From assembly GCA_038874435.1 (NCBI GenBank), contig JAVZCK010000019.1, positions 1 to 39,058 on the forward strand: a stretch of DNA of 39,058 nt, given 5' to 3'. Of the stretch, positions 17,387 to 26,421 are shown one piece after another. The position numbers and the translations under genes are program-made. The stretch comes from Thermoplasmata archaeon. Lineage in GTDB: Archaea > Thermoplasmatota > Thermoplasmata > Lutacidiplasmatales > SKW197. Position 1 is the stretch's first letter; the number at the start of each line of letters is the position of its first letter. The notes below the pieces were generated by a model that ran no database searches, was not told where the DNA came from, and saw nothing but the letters and a program-made list of their open reading frames with translations.

Positions 17387-18028
17387 ATGCGTATCACATG
17401 GTATGGACATGCGTGCTTTAAGGTGCAGGGAGAGTCCAGCATTGTCACAGACCCCCACGATGGGAAATCTATCGGGCTTCCCGTACCTTCTGTAGAAGCA
17501 GATATTGTGCTCATGAGTCATGACCATTTCGACCACAACTGCAAAAGCGTGGTAAAAAATAGAGATTGCAAACTAATTAACAAGCCCGGCAAATACTCTG
17601 AGAAAGGTTTTGAGATAACTGGAATAGAGACATTTCATGACGAGGCTGGAGGTTCTAAACGAGGCAAAAATATTGTTTTCAAATTTAAACACGGAGAAAT
17701 AAATTTCTGCCATCTAGGTGACCTGGGTCATGCTCTCACACACGAGCATGCAGAAAAACTTGGAGATGTAGACGTGCTCTTTATTCCAGTGGGAGAGACA
17801 TATACCCTTCCAGTTAGTGAATGCTGGAAAACGATAAATGTGCTCCAACCCAAAATTGTTATACCAATGCACTACAAGATTGGATCACTTAGTCTCCCAA
17901 TTAGTTCCGTAGAAGTGTTCCTTAGAAATGCAGGAAGCGAAGAAGTCGTACACCTTGGTTCTAGAGAGAAAGATATCGACAAGGAGGACCTGAGTAGTAG
18001 GAGAAAAATCTGGGTATTCTCATTTTAA
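17387..18028 (+). CDS. UlaG-like metallo-beta-lactamase fold hydrolase
   Basis: A 213-residue protein of the COG2220/UlaG-like group. ATG 17387 is preferred over 17381, because the GGGG at 17377-17380 directly abuts the earlier codon but lies 6 nt before this one. Visible metal ligands are His8 (WYGHACF), the HxHxDH core at 45-50 (SHDHFDH), an Asp in GDLGH, and a late His in PMHYK. The TDPH segment after strand two is typical. Members are Zn or Mn hydrolases with diverse or unknown substrates. It is the second gene of the operon; the start lies 14 bp after the preceding stop. Confidence 0.85.
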   Translation: MRITWYGHACFKVQGESSIVTDPHDGKSIGLPVPSVEADIVLMSHDHFDHNCKSVVKNRDCKLINKPGKYSEKGFEITGIETFHDEAGGSKRGKNIVFKFKHGEINFCHLGDLGHALTHEHAEKLGDVDVLFIPVGETYTLPVSECWKTINVLQPKIVIPMHYKIGSLSLPISSVEVFLRNAGSEEVVHLGSREKDIDKEDLSSRRKIWVFSF

Positions 18029-18042
18029 AGGTGGCGGTTCTC

Positions 18043-18561
18043 ATGGACCTGTTTGAGGTAATGAAGACGAGGCGAAGTATAAGGAAATACAAGAGCCAGA
18101 TGGTTGATGACGAATTGATAAAGAAAATTTTTCAGATGGTGAGACATGCGCCCTCTGCCCACAATGCCCAGCCATGGAAATTTGTGGTTGTAAGGGATGA
18201 GGAAAAGAAGAGAAGGATTGCCCAGTACTGTAACAACCAGAAATTCATACATGAAGCCCCAGTTGTGATTGTTGCTTGTGGACTCCCTGACGAAAGCCAG
18301 GCCAACATAGGAAACTGGATCAGCGCGTTTGTAGTGGATGTCTCGATTGCGACGACTTACCTGATGCTGGCTGCTTGGTCACTGGGACTTGGAACATGCT
18401 GGATTGGAAACTTCAATGAAGATAAAGTAAAGGAAGTTCTTGGATTAGGCAATGATGTGAGAATTGTAGCAATTACTCCCCTTGGGTATCCTGATGAAAC
18501 GCCAGAACCCACTGGAAGAAAGAATGTCTCGGAAATCATGGCATTCGAGGGTTTTGATTGA
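18043..18561 (+). CDS. Nitroreductase family FMN protein
   Basis: A 172-residue protein. ATG 18043 is set by AAGGTGG at 18028-18034; an upstream GTG at 18031 overlaps this ribosome site. The nitroreductase signatures are KTRRSIRKY near the N-terminus (FMN phosphate contact), PSAHNAQPWKFVVV, and a C-terminal GLGTCWIGNF with PLGYPDE. The length is typical of compact archaeal members, which bind FMN and reduce nitro groups, quinones or flavins with NAD(P)H. The true substrate cannot be told from sequence. It ends directly against the start of the next gene. Confidence 0.88.
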   Translation: MDLFEVMKTRRSIRKYKSQMVDDELIKKIFQMVRHAPSAHNAQPWKFVVVRDEEKKRRIAQYCNNQKFIHEAPVVIVACGLPDESQANIGNWISAFVVDVSIATTYLMLAAWSLGLGTCWIGNFNEDKVKEVLGLGNDVRIVAITPLGYPDETPEPTGRKNVSEIMAFEGFD

Positions 18562-19113
18562 ATGCGGATTAGTGTCATTACCACGAATTCTGGCAAATTT
18601 GCGGAAATCGTGCAGTTCTTTGAAAATCTAAACGTTAATTTTGAAATGCAAAAACTGGATTTACTAGAAATTCAGGCAGATTCTCTTGAAGCTGTGGTAG
18701 CTGGAAAGCTTGATTCTGTTGATAAAAATTTTAGCAACTGTCTTGTAGATGACTCTGGCCTTTTTATAGACGCACTTTCTGGTTTCCCTGGTGTTTATTC
18801 TTCATATGTTTATAGAACAATCGGAGTGAACGGAATCTGCAAGTTAATGGAGGGCGTTGAGAACAGAAATGCACGCTTTGAATGCCTCTTCGGATTTCGC
18901 CTCAACAACAAGAATTACTTTTTCAAAGGTGTGTGTGAGGGCACAATTGTAGATGTACCTCGGGGTTCTGGTGGTTTTGGGTTTGACCCGATTTTTGTCC
19001 CTAAGGGCTATAGCCGGACATTTGCAGAACTTCCTACAGAAGAAAAGAACAAAATTTCTCATAGGGGTAGGGCCCTTCAAGAACTAAGGAATTTTCTGAT
19101 TGGCGTTCTATAG
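18562..19113 (+). CDS. rdgB: XTP/dITP diphosphatase (RdgB/HAM1 family)
   Basis: A 183-residue protein that removes deaminated purine nucleotides (ITP, dITP, XTP) from the pool by hydrolysis to the monophosphate and pyrophosphate. All family motifs are present: TTNSGKF at 7-13, VDDSGL at 62-67, SGFPGVYS at 73-80, GFGFDPIF, and SHRGRA near the C-terminus. The length matches archaeal HAM1 proteins. The ATG follows the nitroreductase stop with no gap, so translation is probably coupled. It is the last gene of the operon that begins at 16557; the intergenic stretch after it holds the Lhr promoter. Confidence 0.93.
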   Translation: MRISVITTNSGKFAEIVQFFENLNVNFEMQKLDLLEIQADSLEAVVAGKLDSVDKNFSNCLVDDSGLFIDALSGFPGVYSSYVYRTIGVNGICKLMEGVENRNARFECLFGFRLNNKNYFFKGVCEGTIVDVPRGSGGFGFDPIFVPKGYSRTFAELPTEEKNKISHRGRALQELRNFLIGVL

Positions 19114-19126
19114 AAACATTCATATT

Positions 19127-19144
19127 CAACTATCTATATAGTTG
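19127..19144 (+). promoter_or_regulatory. TATA box inside an 18-bp dyad, Lhr promoter/possible operator
   Basis: CAACTAT-CTAT-ATAGTTG is a perfect inverted repeat with 7-bp arms and a 4-bp centre, and the TATA element (TATCTATATA, 19131-19140) lies within it. Its centre is about 24 bp before ATG 19160, so the message should be leaderless. A symmetric site covering the TATA box is a classic position for a dimeric repressor. Confidence 0.55.
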
Positions 19145-19159
19145 TGAGATTTGATTGGT

Positions 19160-22100
19160 ATGCGGGCAGAGGTCCTCACAACAGATAAAGAGATTCTCAA
19201 GAAACTGCATCCAAAAATTGCCTCTTGGTTTAGAGCGAGGCATAGACATCTTGCTCCTGCTCAAAAAGAAGCAATTCCTAGAATTCTTGAGAGTAGAAAT
19301 GTGCTCATATGTGCACCAACTGGATCTGGCAAGACACTGAGCGCTTTTCTAGGCATATTAAGCAAACTCATGACACTGGCTGAAAAAGGCCTTCTCGAAG
19401 ATAGGGTTTATTGCATCTACATTTCACCTCTGAAGGCGGTAGCAAATGATGTCCGTAAAAACCTGCTTCTGCCGTTGAGCGAAATGATGCTTGATGAAAC
19501 CATAAGGGTCGCGGTGAGAACAGGCGATACTCCAAAAAGAGAGAAAACAGGCATGCTAAAGCGTCCACCCCACATTCTAATCACTACTCCCGAGTCCTTC
19601 ACACTCCTTCTAAATTCTGTGAGATTTCTACCTCACCTCCACGGTGTTGAATATGTTGTTTTAGACGAGATCCACGAACTTTGTGCTACGAAGCGTGGTT
19701 CTCTGCTCTCTGCGGAACTTGAATTTCTTGAGGAACTCTCCCCTGGCTTCGTGAGAATCGGGCTTTCAGCCACACAGTCGCCGATAGGGGAAATCGGCAA
19801 ATTTCTTGGAGGTTATTCTGGCAGAAAACCAAGAAATGTGGAAATCCTGAATTTAGGAACCACGAAAGAGTATGAACTTAAAATAATCTTCCCCAGAGGA
19901 ATTGGAAACAAAAGCAAAGAAGAAGGAATTCTCCAGATCGCTAGAATCTGTGCCCAAATCATCGAGAAACATAGAACTGTGATGATATTCACGAACACAC
20001 GAAAACTGACAGAGGAATTCGTCCAGGTTTTGCGTTCGCTTGGCATTGTTGCAATTGATGCACATCATGGAAGTCTAAGCAGGAAAAGACGGTTAGAAAC
20101 TGAGGACTCTCTGAAAAAAGGAGAACTGCGTGCTGTGGTAACTTCTACATCGTTGGAACTTGGAATTGATATAGGTAGTGCCGACTGCGTTATCCAAATT
20201 TCTTCTCCGAAATCCATCTCAAAGGCAATTCAGCGCTTTGGAAGAGCAGGACACTTTCTCGGAGGAAGCTCAAAGGGCTATTTTATCTCTACAAGTATTC
20301 AAGATTTGCTCGAGTGTGCAGCGATAATAATGAAAATTCAGAGGAGAGAGTTGGATAATATTGAAATCCCTGAAAAACCATCTGATGTGCTCGCCCAGGT
20401 GCTCGTCGGAATTGGAATTCATCTGGAATGGAAGATAAGAGATGTACTTAGAATTCTAAAGAGGTCATACACCTATCATAACCTTAAGAAACGAGACCTA
20501 GAGAACGTGCTTGAAGCGATATCTAGAGCTAAAAGACCCCTTGTTGACTATGAAATGAAACTTGAGGAATTTAAAACACGAAAAGGGGCTGCGAGTGTAT
20601 TTTATGAAAATGTTGGCACAATACCACAGGAACACAATTACGAGGTGTTTGACGAGTTTGGCGAATCGCTTGGCACACTCTCTGAAAGATTTGTAGAGTT
20701 TCTCAAGGCGGGTGATACCTTTGTGCTGGGTGCGAAAGTCTATGAGTTCGTGCGACGCTCTGCAAGTAAAGTTTTTGTAAGGGAAAGCAAGGAGAAGAGT
20801 GCAACTGTTCCTTCATGGGTTGGTGAGTTAAACGCAAGAAGCAAAGAACTCTCAGAGGCATTCATAGAACTGCTCGGCAAACTTGCAAGGATGGAAGAGA
20901 ATGAGAGAAGAACATTTCTCTTAAGCTATCTAGAAAATCCAGAGGTAATCGATGAAATCATGGATTCGCTTAGAAAGCAGGAAGAAATTGGAATCCCAGA
21001 GAAAAACAGAATTGTAGAAGAGTACATAATAGAAGGAGAAAAGGTAGCTACTGTGATACTTTCTCCCTTTGGGCGAAGAGTGAATGAGGCATTAGCCAGA
21101 TATATCGCTGCAAAACAGCAGGTAAAACCTGAAGTTATGGTTGATGATAACGGTTTTTCAATACAAACCAATGACTGCATTTCAGTTAAAGATTGCCTTA
21201 AACCAGAAAATTTCGAGAAAATTGTGACGCAGAATATTCTCTCTTCAGATGTGTTTCGAACTAGATTTAAACAGTGTGCTGCAAGGTCTCTTCTTATTTT
21301 GAACCGTATCCGTGGAAAAAAAATTTCATCTACTAAAAGTTCAAAAGCGGCCGAGGAACTGCTTGCAACTACCAGTCATAACAATCCAATTTACAGAGAA
21401 GCTGTCAAGGAAAATTTGCAAATAATAGATGTACATGGTGCCCTTCAGATTGTACATGGGCTTAGGAACGGAAGTATTAGAATAGAGAAAGGCCCAGAAG
21501 GTAAACTCTCACCGTTTGCAATTGAAATGCTCAGCAACTTGGCAAGGGATAGTGGCTTCTTGACAGACAATCTTAGAAAATTGAAGAGTCGAGCTGCCCT
21601 TAAAAAATATATCATATCCCATGACCTCCTGAACATTGCCTTCGAAAACGAGAATGCCGCATTGGAGTTCATAAGACAGTATCGCAGTTACTGGAATTAT
21701 GATTTAAATCTTGAAAAACTGATTGATGAAAAAAAAGTGCACTGTATCTGTTTGATGGAGAGGAAGGTCTATCTTTCCTCAGATGCTCAATCGATATACG
21801 CAGAATTTATAGCTCTAGACCCCAGTTCAGAAAGAAAGCGCGGACTTGCTAAGATGTTAGTTGAGCTACTTTCTACATTTCCATTTGAGGAAAATGAATT
21901 TGCCAAGATGCTCACGCTTTCAGAGAAACAAGTAGAAAAAATTCTAGATGAATTGCTTCTCGAAGGTACGCTAGTTCCTGTGATATACAATGACGCAGAA
22001 AAATTCCTAAACGCGCGATTCCTCGAATTCGTTATGGGGAAGGAGAGCGAATACATCAGCCAGAAGGAGGTGCAGACAAGAGTCACAATTGCAACATTAT

Positions 22101-23965
22101 CATTGGACTCTCCGAAAAAATTCTTTGAGAATTATCTTGGCGTTCGAGACCCATATTCATTATTCGCAAGGAAAATAATGACACCTGAAGAATGGGATAG
22201 ATGGATTGCAGAAGAAAAGGTGGTCCATGGCCGTTTTCTCGGAGGTAGAAGCGCTTTCGTGCTGCCTTCTGACCTTCCTCTGCTTCAGTCCCTGTATTTC
22301 ACCCCTCTCTCCCAAAATGAGAAAAAAGTGTTGGAATTGCTTGCAAATCCTTTGGGGTTCTCAGAACTTCGCAAGCTTTCTGGACTTTCCAGTAAACTGC
22401 TTAGAGAAATTTTAGATAAGTTAGAAGGCATTGCGTTGGTGCGAAGAGTGCAAGGTGAAACCTTGAATTATGTAGCGATTCCGAAAGTCCAGATGGAGGA
22501 AACAAAGGAAGAAGAAGTCATCTCTCGCCTCGTGAATGGATTTGGTGCTGTCTCTGTTGAAACATTGTCTAGATATCTCAATCTGCCCTACGAGAGAATT
22601 CATGCAATTGCAAGCAACCTTGCTGCAAAGGGTCGAATCAAGAGGGCGAAAATAATTGGAACTGAACGCACTGTATTCACAACTGATAAACTCGAGACAA
22701 ACAAACTGCCTGAATCTATTTTGCTCCCTGTGAATGACCCCTTGCTCGAAACCAAGTGGGCAGAAATTTTCGGGAAATATGGTGAGAAGAATCTTGTGTA
22801 TCTAGAAAATAGCGAACCCGCGGCTCTGATGAACGCAGAAGTGAAAGATGGAGTTCTTGAAATCCATGAACTTGATTTCGTTGGGGATTGTCTGCCTGAG
22901 AAACTTGGAAAATGGCTGGATTATTATGTGAAATGCAAGAAGATGCTAGTGGCCCGCATTCACAAGGTCTCCGGTCCAGGTTCACTACCGGACAACTTTA
23001 TCGCTTCGAATGGAAAATGGGTCTATTCAAAAGCAGAGTATGTTACAATGTGCCTTGGCTTCGGAGAACTCTTTCCGAAGATACTTACTCTCCAGAAAAT
23101 TTACAGAAGGATTGAAACAACAACACAGCTTATTAGGGAACTCTGGGGCGTCCACAATCATGAGGAGGTTAAACTCCGCGCTAAATTTCCGGTTCCTCCA
23201 GATGAAATAAAAGGGATTTATTATGCTCATGGACTCTCTGCAAATGCCTACATGAACATTGAGCAGATGAGCTTGGTCAGGGGAATAAAAAACTTGCGTC
23301 TTACCCCAGAAATCCAAGAGGTGCTGGCCCATATCGGTGAGGGGAAAAATGAGGAGGAGGTGTATGCTGAGGTCTCTCTTTCTTATAGAAAGTTCAGAAC
23401 TACGATTAACCAGATGTTGAAACATAATCTGATTTATGAAGAGAGGGATAGGAAGTTGAGGGTGACGCCTAGCACAGAACATGAAAAAGCGATGAGGGAG
23501 TTCATCCTGCACCTGATTTCCACATTCGGCATTGTGAGCCCCACCCTGATTTCGGGTTACACGAAGAATGCCATTGGAAAAGCAGAGGCCCTGGAGGTCT
23601 GCACCGGTTTAGCTCTTGAGGGAAGGTGCAGAGTAGGTTTTGCAGTGAAGGAACTTGATGTCCTCTTCTACATAAACCCTGAAATTTTGGAAACTGAGGA
23701 TTGCCAGTTCACGGGTGTGATTCCCTCGGAAGATAGAATTGTCAAATTTTTCTCACCAATTCTGAAAAAAATTTCTGGCATCTCAAATCCATACATTGTG
23801 GTATCCTCTGGCAGGATTGTCGGTTTTGCTGATGCAAGGAAAAAGGGGAAGGAAATCCATCTGGAAGAGTTCGTGGGTGATGATGATGCCTGGCAGGCAT
23901 TCAGAGAGTTTCTCTATTCAAGGGATTATGTGCTGAGGAAGGACTCTACTCAATCAACTTCCTGA
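19160..23965 (+). CDS. lhr: Lhr-type superfamily 2 helicase, long form
   Basis: A 1601-residue ATP-dependent 3'-5' nucleic-acid helicase. ATG 19160 fits the promoter; a TTG at 19151 does not. Core motifs: Walker A APTGSGKT (about 52-59), DEIH box VLDEIHEL (about 167-174), SATQ (about 203), TSTSLELGIDIG and QRFGRAGH (about 356-363). After the two RecA domains comes the Lhr barrel region with GDTFVLGAKVYE, VPSW-x-GE and RSKELSEA. Most archaeal Lhr proteins end at roughly 850-950 residues. This one continues with winged-helix-like segments and a part (LLPVNDPLLETKWAE) resembling the AlkZ-like/HTH_42 C-terminal domain of bacterial Lhr of about 1500 residues. Lhr proteins act in DNA repair. It overlaps the acyl-CoA ligase tail to tail by 20 bp. 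Confidence 0.88.
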   Translation: MRAEVLTTDKEILKKLHPKIASWFRARHRHLAPAQKEAIPRILESRNVLICAPTGSGKTLSAFLGILSKLMTLAEKGLLEDRVYCIYISPLKAVANDVRKNLLLPLSEMMLDETIRVAVRTGDTPKREKTGMLKRPPHILITTPESFTLLLNSVRFLPHLHGVEYVVLDEIHELCATKRGSLLSAELEFLEELSPGFVRIGLSATQSPIGEIGKFLGGYSGRKPRNVEILNLGTTKEYELKIIFPRGIGNKSKEEGILQIARICAQIIEKHRTVMIFTNTRKLTEEFVQVLRSLGIVAIDAHHGSLSRKRRLETEDSLKKGELRAVVTSTSLELGIDIGSADCVIQISSPKSISKAIQRFGRAGHFLGGSSKGYFISTSIQDLLECAAIIMKIQRRELDNIEIPEKPSDVLAQVLVGIGIHLEWKIRDVLRILKRSYTYHNLKKRDLENVLEAISRAKRPLVDYEMKLEEFKTRKGAASVFYENVGTIPQEHNYEVFDEFGESLGTLSERFVEFLKAGDTFVLGAKVYEFVRRSASKVFVRESKEKSATVPSWVGELNARSKELSEAFIELLGKLARMEENERRTFLLSYLENPEVIDEIMDSLRKQEEIGIPEKNRIVEEYIIEGEKVATVILSPFGRRVNEALARYIAAKQQVKPEVMVDDNGFSIQTNDCISVKDCLKPENFEKIVTQNILSSDVFRTRFKQCAARSLLILNRIRGKKISSTKSSKAAEELLATTSHNNPIYREAVKENLQIIDVHGALQIVHGLRNGSIRIEKGPEGKLSPFAIEMLSNLARDSGFLTDNLRKLKSRAALKKYIISHDLLNIAFENENAALEFIRQYRSYWNYDLNLEKLIDEKKVHCICLMERKVYLSSDAQSIYAEFIALDPSSERKRGLAKMLVELLSTFPFEENEFAKMLTLSEKQVEKILDELLLEGTLVPVIYNDAEKFLNARFLEFVMGKESEYISQKEVQTRVTIATLSLDSPKKFFENYLGVRDPYSLFARKIMTPEEWDRWIAEEKVVHGRFLGGRSAFVLPSDLPLLQSLYFTPLSQNEKKVLELLANPLGFSELRKLSGLSSKLLREILDKLEGIALVRRVQGETLNYVAIPKVQMEETKEEEVISRLVNGFGAVSVETLSRYLNLPYERIHAIASNLAAKGRIKRAKIIGTERTVFTTDKLETNKLPESILLPVNDPLLETKWAEIFGKYGEKNLVYLENSEPAALMNAEVKDGVLEIHELDFVGDCLPEKLGKWLDYYVKCKKMLVARIHKVSGPGSLPDNFIASNGKWVYSKAEYVTMCLGFGELFPKILTLQKIYRRIETTTQLIRELWGVHNHEEVKLRAKFPVPPDEIKGIYYAHGLSANAYMNIEQMSLVRGIKNLRLTPEIQEVLAHIGEGKNEEEVYAEVSLSYRKFRTTINQMLKHNLIYEERDRKLRVTPSTEHEKAMREFILHLISTFGIVSPTLISGYTKNAIGKAEALEVCTGLALEGRCRVGFAVKELDVLFYINPEILETEDCQFTGVIPSEDRIVKFFSPILKKISGISNPYIVVSSGRIVGFADARKKGKEIHLEEFVGDDDAWQAFREFLYSRDYVLRKDSTQSTS

Positions 23966-25715
23966 ACAAGGCCTCCTGCTCATCGTTGATCGAAACCAAA
24001 AATTTCTCAAGGATTTCTCTCTTCTCAGCCCTGAATTTGCCCGCCTTAATCAGTTCATCGGTAATTTGCGGCACCTTTGCCTGGCGTGCCTTCATTTTGA
24101 CTGCTGTGGGCACTACCTTCTTGATTGTAGGGTCTCCTGCAGCAATCTTCTTCTTCAATTCCTCCCGAATCACATACTTCAGCACCTTTCCCCTACCACT
24201 CACGGGGAATGACTCGACAACTTGCACATACCTTGGAACCTTTGCACTGGCCACATTACCATAGAGAAAATCCACGACCTCTTCTTCCTTCAACTCAATT
24301 CCTTTCTTTGGAATTACGAGTGCAGCTACTACCTCGCCTAGCTCCTTATCTGGCACACCTACAACCGTCACATCCAAAATCTTCGGGTGTTGGAGCAACA
24401 ACTCTTCAATTTCTCGTGGGTACACATTGAAACCACCCACAATCACCATGTCCTTTATCCTGCCCACAATCCGTACATAGCCACGCTCATCCATTGTAGC
24501 CATATCACCAGTATAGAGCCAGCCCTCCTCGTCTATCGCTTCCTTTGTTGCCTCTGGATTTTTGTAGTAACCCTTCATTATGTTGTAGCCTCTGCAGGCA
24601 AGCTCTCCAGGTGTTCCCCTTGGCACCTCCTTTCTATCTGCATCTACAATTTTCACTTCAACATCAGGTATAGCCCTTCCAACAGTTTCCACCCTGTCTT
24701 TGATTGAGTCATCAAATCTAGTTGCAGTGACTGCAGGCGATGCCTCAGTTAAACCATAAACAATTGAGACATTGCAGTGCATCTTTTCCATCACACCCTG
24801 CATGGTCTCAACTGGGCAGGGTGCACCTGCCATTATTCCAGTTCTCAAAGATGTCGTGTCATACTTCTTCTTTTCAAGAACTGCAAGCTCCCTGATGAAC
24901 ATTGTGGGCACACCATGAAGAACTGTGCATTTCTCCTTCTCGACTGTTTTCAGTACTTCTTCAGGGTCAAATGCAACAAGAGGGACCATGCAGGCACCTA
25001 CACTTGCAGAAACAGTGATGCTAAGCACACAGCCAAAGCAATGGGAGAACGGCACACAAATCAAAAGTTTATCTTTGTAACTCATCCGAAGAATCTCTGC
25101 GATGTCCCTTGCATTTCTGGAAATGTTGTGATGAGTGAGCATCGCACCCTTTGGTTTCCCAGTTGTGCCTGAAGTGTAAAGAATGAAGGTAACCTCATCT
25201 GGTTTTGGCTCAGCAATTCTTTTTTGGAACTCTTCGTTGGTCTTCCAATCGCTCCCGAGTTTCAGAACTTCCTCAAAATTCATTGCGTTGCCTATGTTTG
25301 TGCCCCTCGCAATTACATGCTGAAGCTTAGGAAGTTTCGGCTTAATCTCCTCCATCATCTTTATAAAGTCCACATTTGCAAATGGTTCTGAGGTCACCAC
25401 TGCAACCGAATCTGAGTGTCCAAGAATGTATTCTGCCTCAGAGGGCTTATACCATGTGTCCATCGGCACCACGACTGCCCCGATTTTTGGAATGGCAAAC
25501 CAGGCGACAATCCATTCCGGAAAATTGTGCATCCACAAACCAACTTTGTCGTCCTTCTTCACACCCAATTTCACGAGCCCACATGCGAATTGCGAGACTT
25601 TTTCATGCAGCTGGGCATAGGTCCAGCGCAAATCACCAAAGACCACTGCGTCTCTTTCTGGAAAGGCAACAGCGTCCCTATCAATCATCTGCCCTAGCGT
25701 AATTTTTTCAGTCAT
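23946..25715 (-). CDS. AMP-forming acyl-CoA synthetase/ligase
   Basis: A 589-residue member of the adenylate-forming (ANL) superfamily, which joins a carboxylic acid to CoA via an acyl-adenylate. ATG 25715 is chosen over GTG 25724 because the AGGTGA at 25721-25726 serves as its ribosome site. Motifs: P-loop YTSGTTGKPKG at about 180-190, YGLTEASP, YTGD, GRIKDMVIVGG hinge, and the catalytic Lys region SGRGKVLK. The sequence suggests a medium- or long-chain fatty acid ligase, but the substrate is not certain. A Lys-rich tail of about 65 residues follows the usual end of the family. It is the last gene of the glmM-glmU-bud32 run, 46 bp after bud32, a functionally unrelated neighbour. Confidence 0.88.
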   Translation of the reverse strand: MTEKITLGQMIDRDAVAFPERDAVVFGDLRWTYAQLHEKVSQFACGLVKLGVKKDDKVGLWMHNFPEWIVAWFAIPKIGAVVVPMDTWYKPSEAEYILGHSDSVAVVTSEPFANVDFIKMMEEIKPKLPKLQHVIARGTNIGNAMNFEEVLKLGSDWKTNEEFQKRIAEPKPDEVTFILYTSGTTGKPKGAMLTHHNISRNARDIAEILRMSYKDKLLICVPFSHCFGCVLSITVSASVGACMVPLVAFDPEEVLKTVEKEKCTVLHGVPTMFIRELAVLEKKKYDTTSLRTGIMAGAPCPVETMQGVMEKMHCNVSIVYGLTEASPAVTATRFDDSIKDRVETVGRAIPDVEVKIVDADRKEVPRGTPGELACRGYNIMKGYYKNPEATKEAIDEEGWLYTGDMATMDERGYVRIVGRIKDMVIVGGFNVYPREIEELLLQHPKILDVTVVGVPDKELGEVVAALVIPKKGIELKEEEVVDFLYGNVASAKVPRYVQVVESFPVSGRGKVLKYVIREELKKKIAAGDPTIKKVVPTAVKMKARQAKVPQITDELIKAGKFRAEKREILEKFLVSINDEQEALFRKLIE

Positions 25716-25761
25716 AGGATTCACCTATTGCCCGAATAAGCAAGTGAAATAAAAATGTTCC

Positions 25762-26412
25762 TCACTTCTCTTTTCCACCACGCAACCTCTTTGGATGCCC
25801 CCTGCCCCTCAACTCAATTTCATGCATTTTCTCAATTACCGCACAAGCGTGCAAATAGTGGCTTGCGTAACTCTCCAGCACAACCTCAAATTTATCAAAA
25901 ATCTCTGCATGGGCACTCAAGAATGCCTCTCTCAGCAAATGCAAGTCCACACCTTTTGCCTCCGTACTTCTGCTCTTTGAACCCAGGCTAAAATCAATCA
26001 GATAGAGCTTACCTTCGTAAAGAAGCATGTTGGATGTTGTTAAGTCCCCATGCACAATGTCACTCTGATGCAATTTTGCAATCACCCTTCCAATCTCCTC
26101 CAGCACCTTTCTCTGCTCTTCCTCATCCATACTCCCAATCTGACGCTTCAGATTAGGGCTTGGTATGTATTCCATAACAATCTTAAATTCATCCACATCC
26201 AGAATTAACGGTACTGCCACACCTGCACATCTTGCTGCATGCATCAAGCGTGCCTCTGCCTTTGTCCTCGCTTTCCTCAAGTCAAAATCAATTTCTGGAT
26301 GCCTGTAACCCTTGGCAATTCGCTCCTTCACCACCGCCTCCAGCTCAAAAAATTTTGTCCTGTAAATTATGGATTCTGCACCTCTTGCTATAACTTCCCG
26401 ACCCTCTGCCAT
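25762..26412 (-). CDS. bud32: Bud32/PRPK-type kinase of the KEOPS complex
   Basis: A 216-residue RIO-like protein kinase/ATPase that works with Kae1 in making the t6A37 modification of ANN-decoding tRNAs. Diagnostic motifs: GAESIIY (Gly loop), VVKER (ATP-binding Lys), YRHPEID, HGDLTTSN (catalytic Asp and Asn) and LIDFSLG (DFG-like metal site). The length is that of a stand-alone archaeal Bud32; in many euryarchaea it is fused to Kae1, but here no Kae1 domain is attached or adjacent. The start lies 9 bp after the glmU stop, so it is co-transcribed with glmM and glmU. Confidence 0.93.
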   Translation of the reverse strand: MAEGREVIARGAESIIYRTKFFELEAVVKERIAKGYRHPEIDFDLRKARTKAEARLMHAARCAGVAVPLILDVDEFKIVMEYIPSPNLKRQIGSMDEEEQRKVLEEIGRVIAKLHQSDIVHGDLTTSNMLLYEGKLYLIDFSLGSKSRSTEAKGVDLHLLREAFLSAHAEIFDKFEVVLESYASHYLHACAVIEKMHEIELRGRGHPKRLRGGKEK

Positions 26413-26421
26413 GCCCGTCCC

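Noticed and set aside
16541-17536. Long Ser/Phe-rich open frames on the minus strand opposite the acidic membrane protein
   Set aside because: They are the antisense of GAA/GAG/AAG-rich codons; the + strand frame has a promoter, membrane helices and a zinc ribbon.
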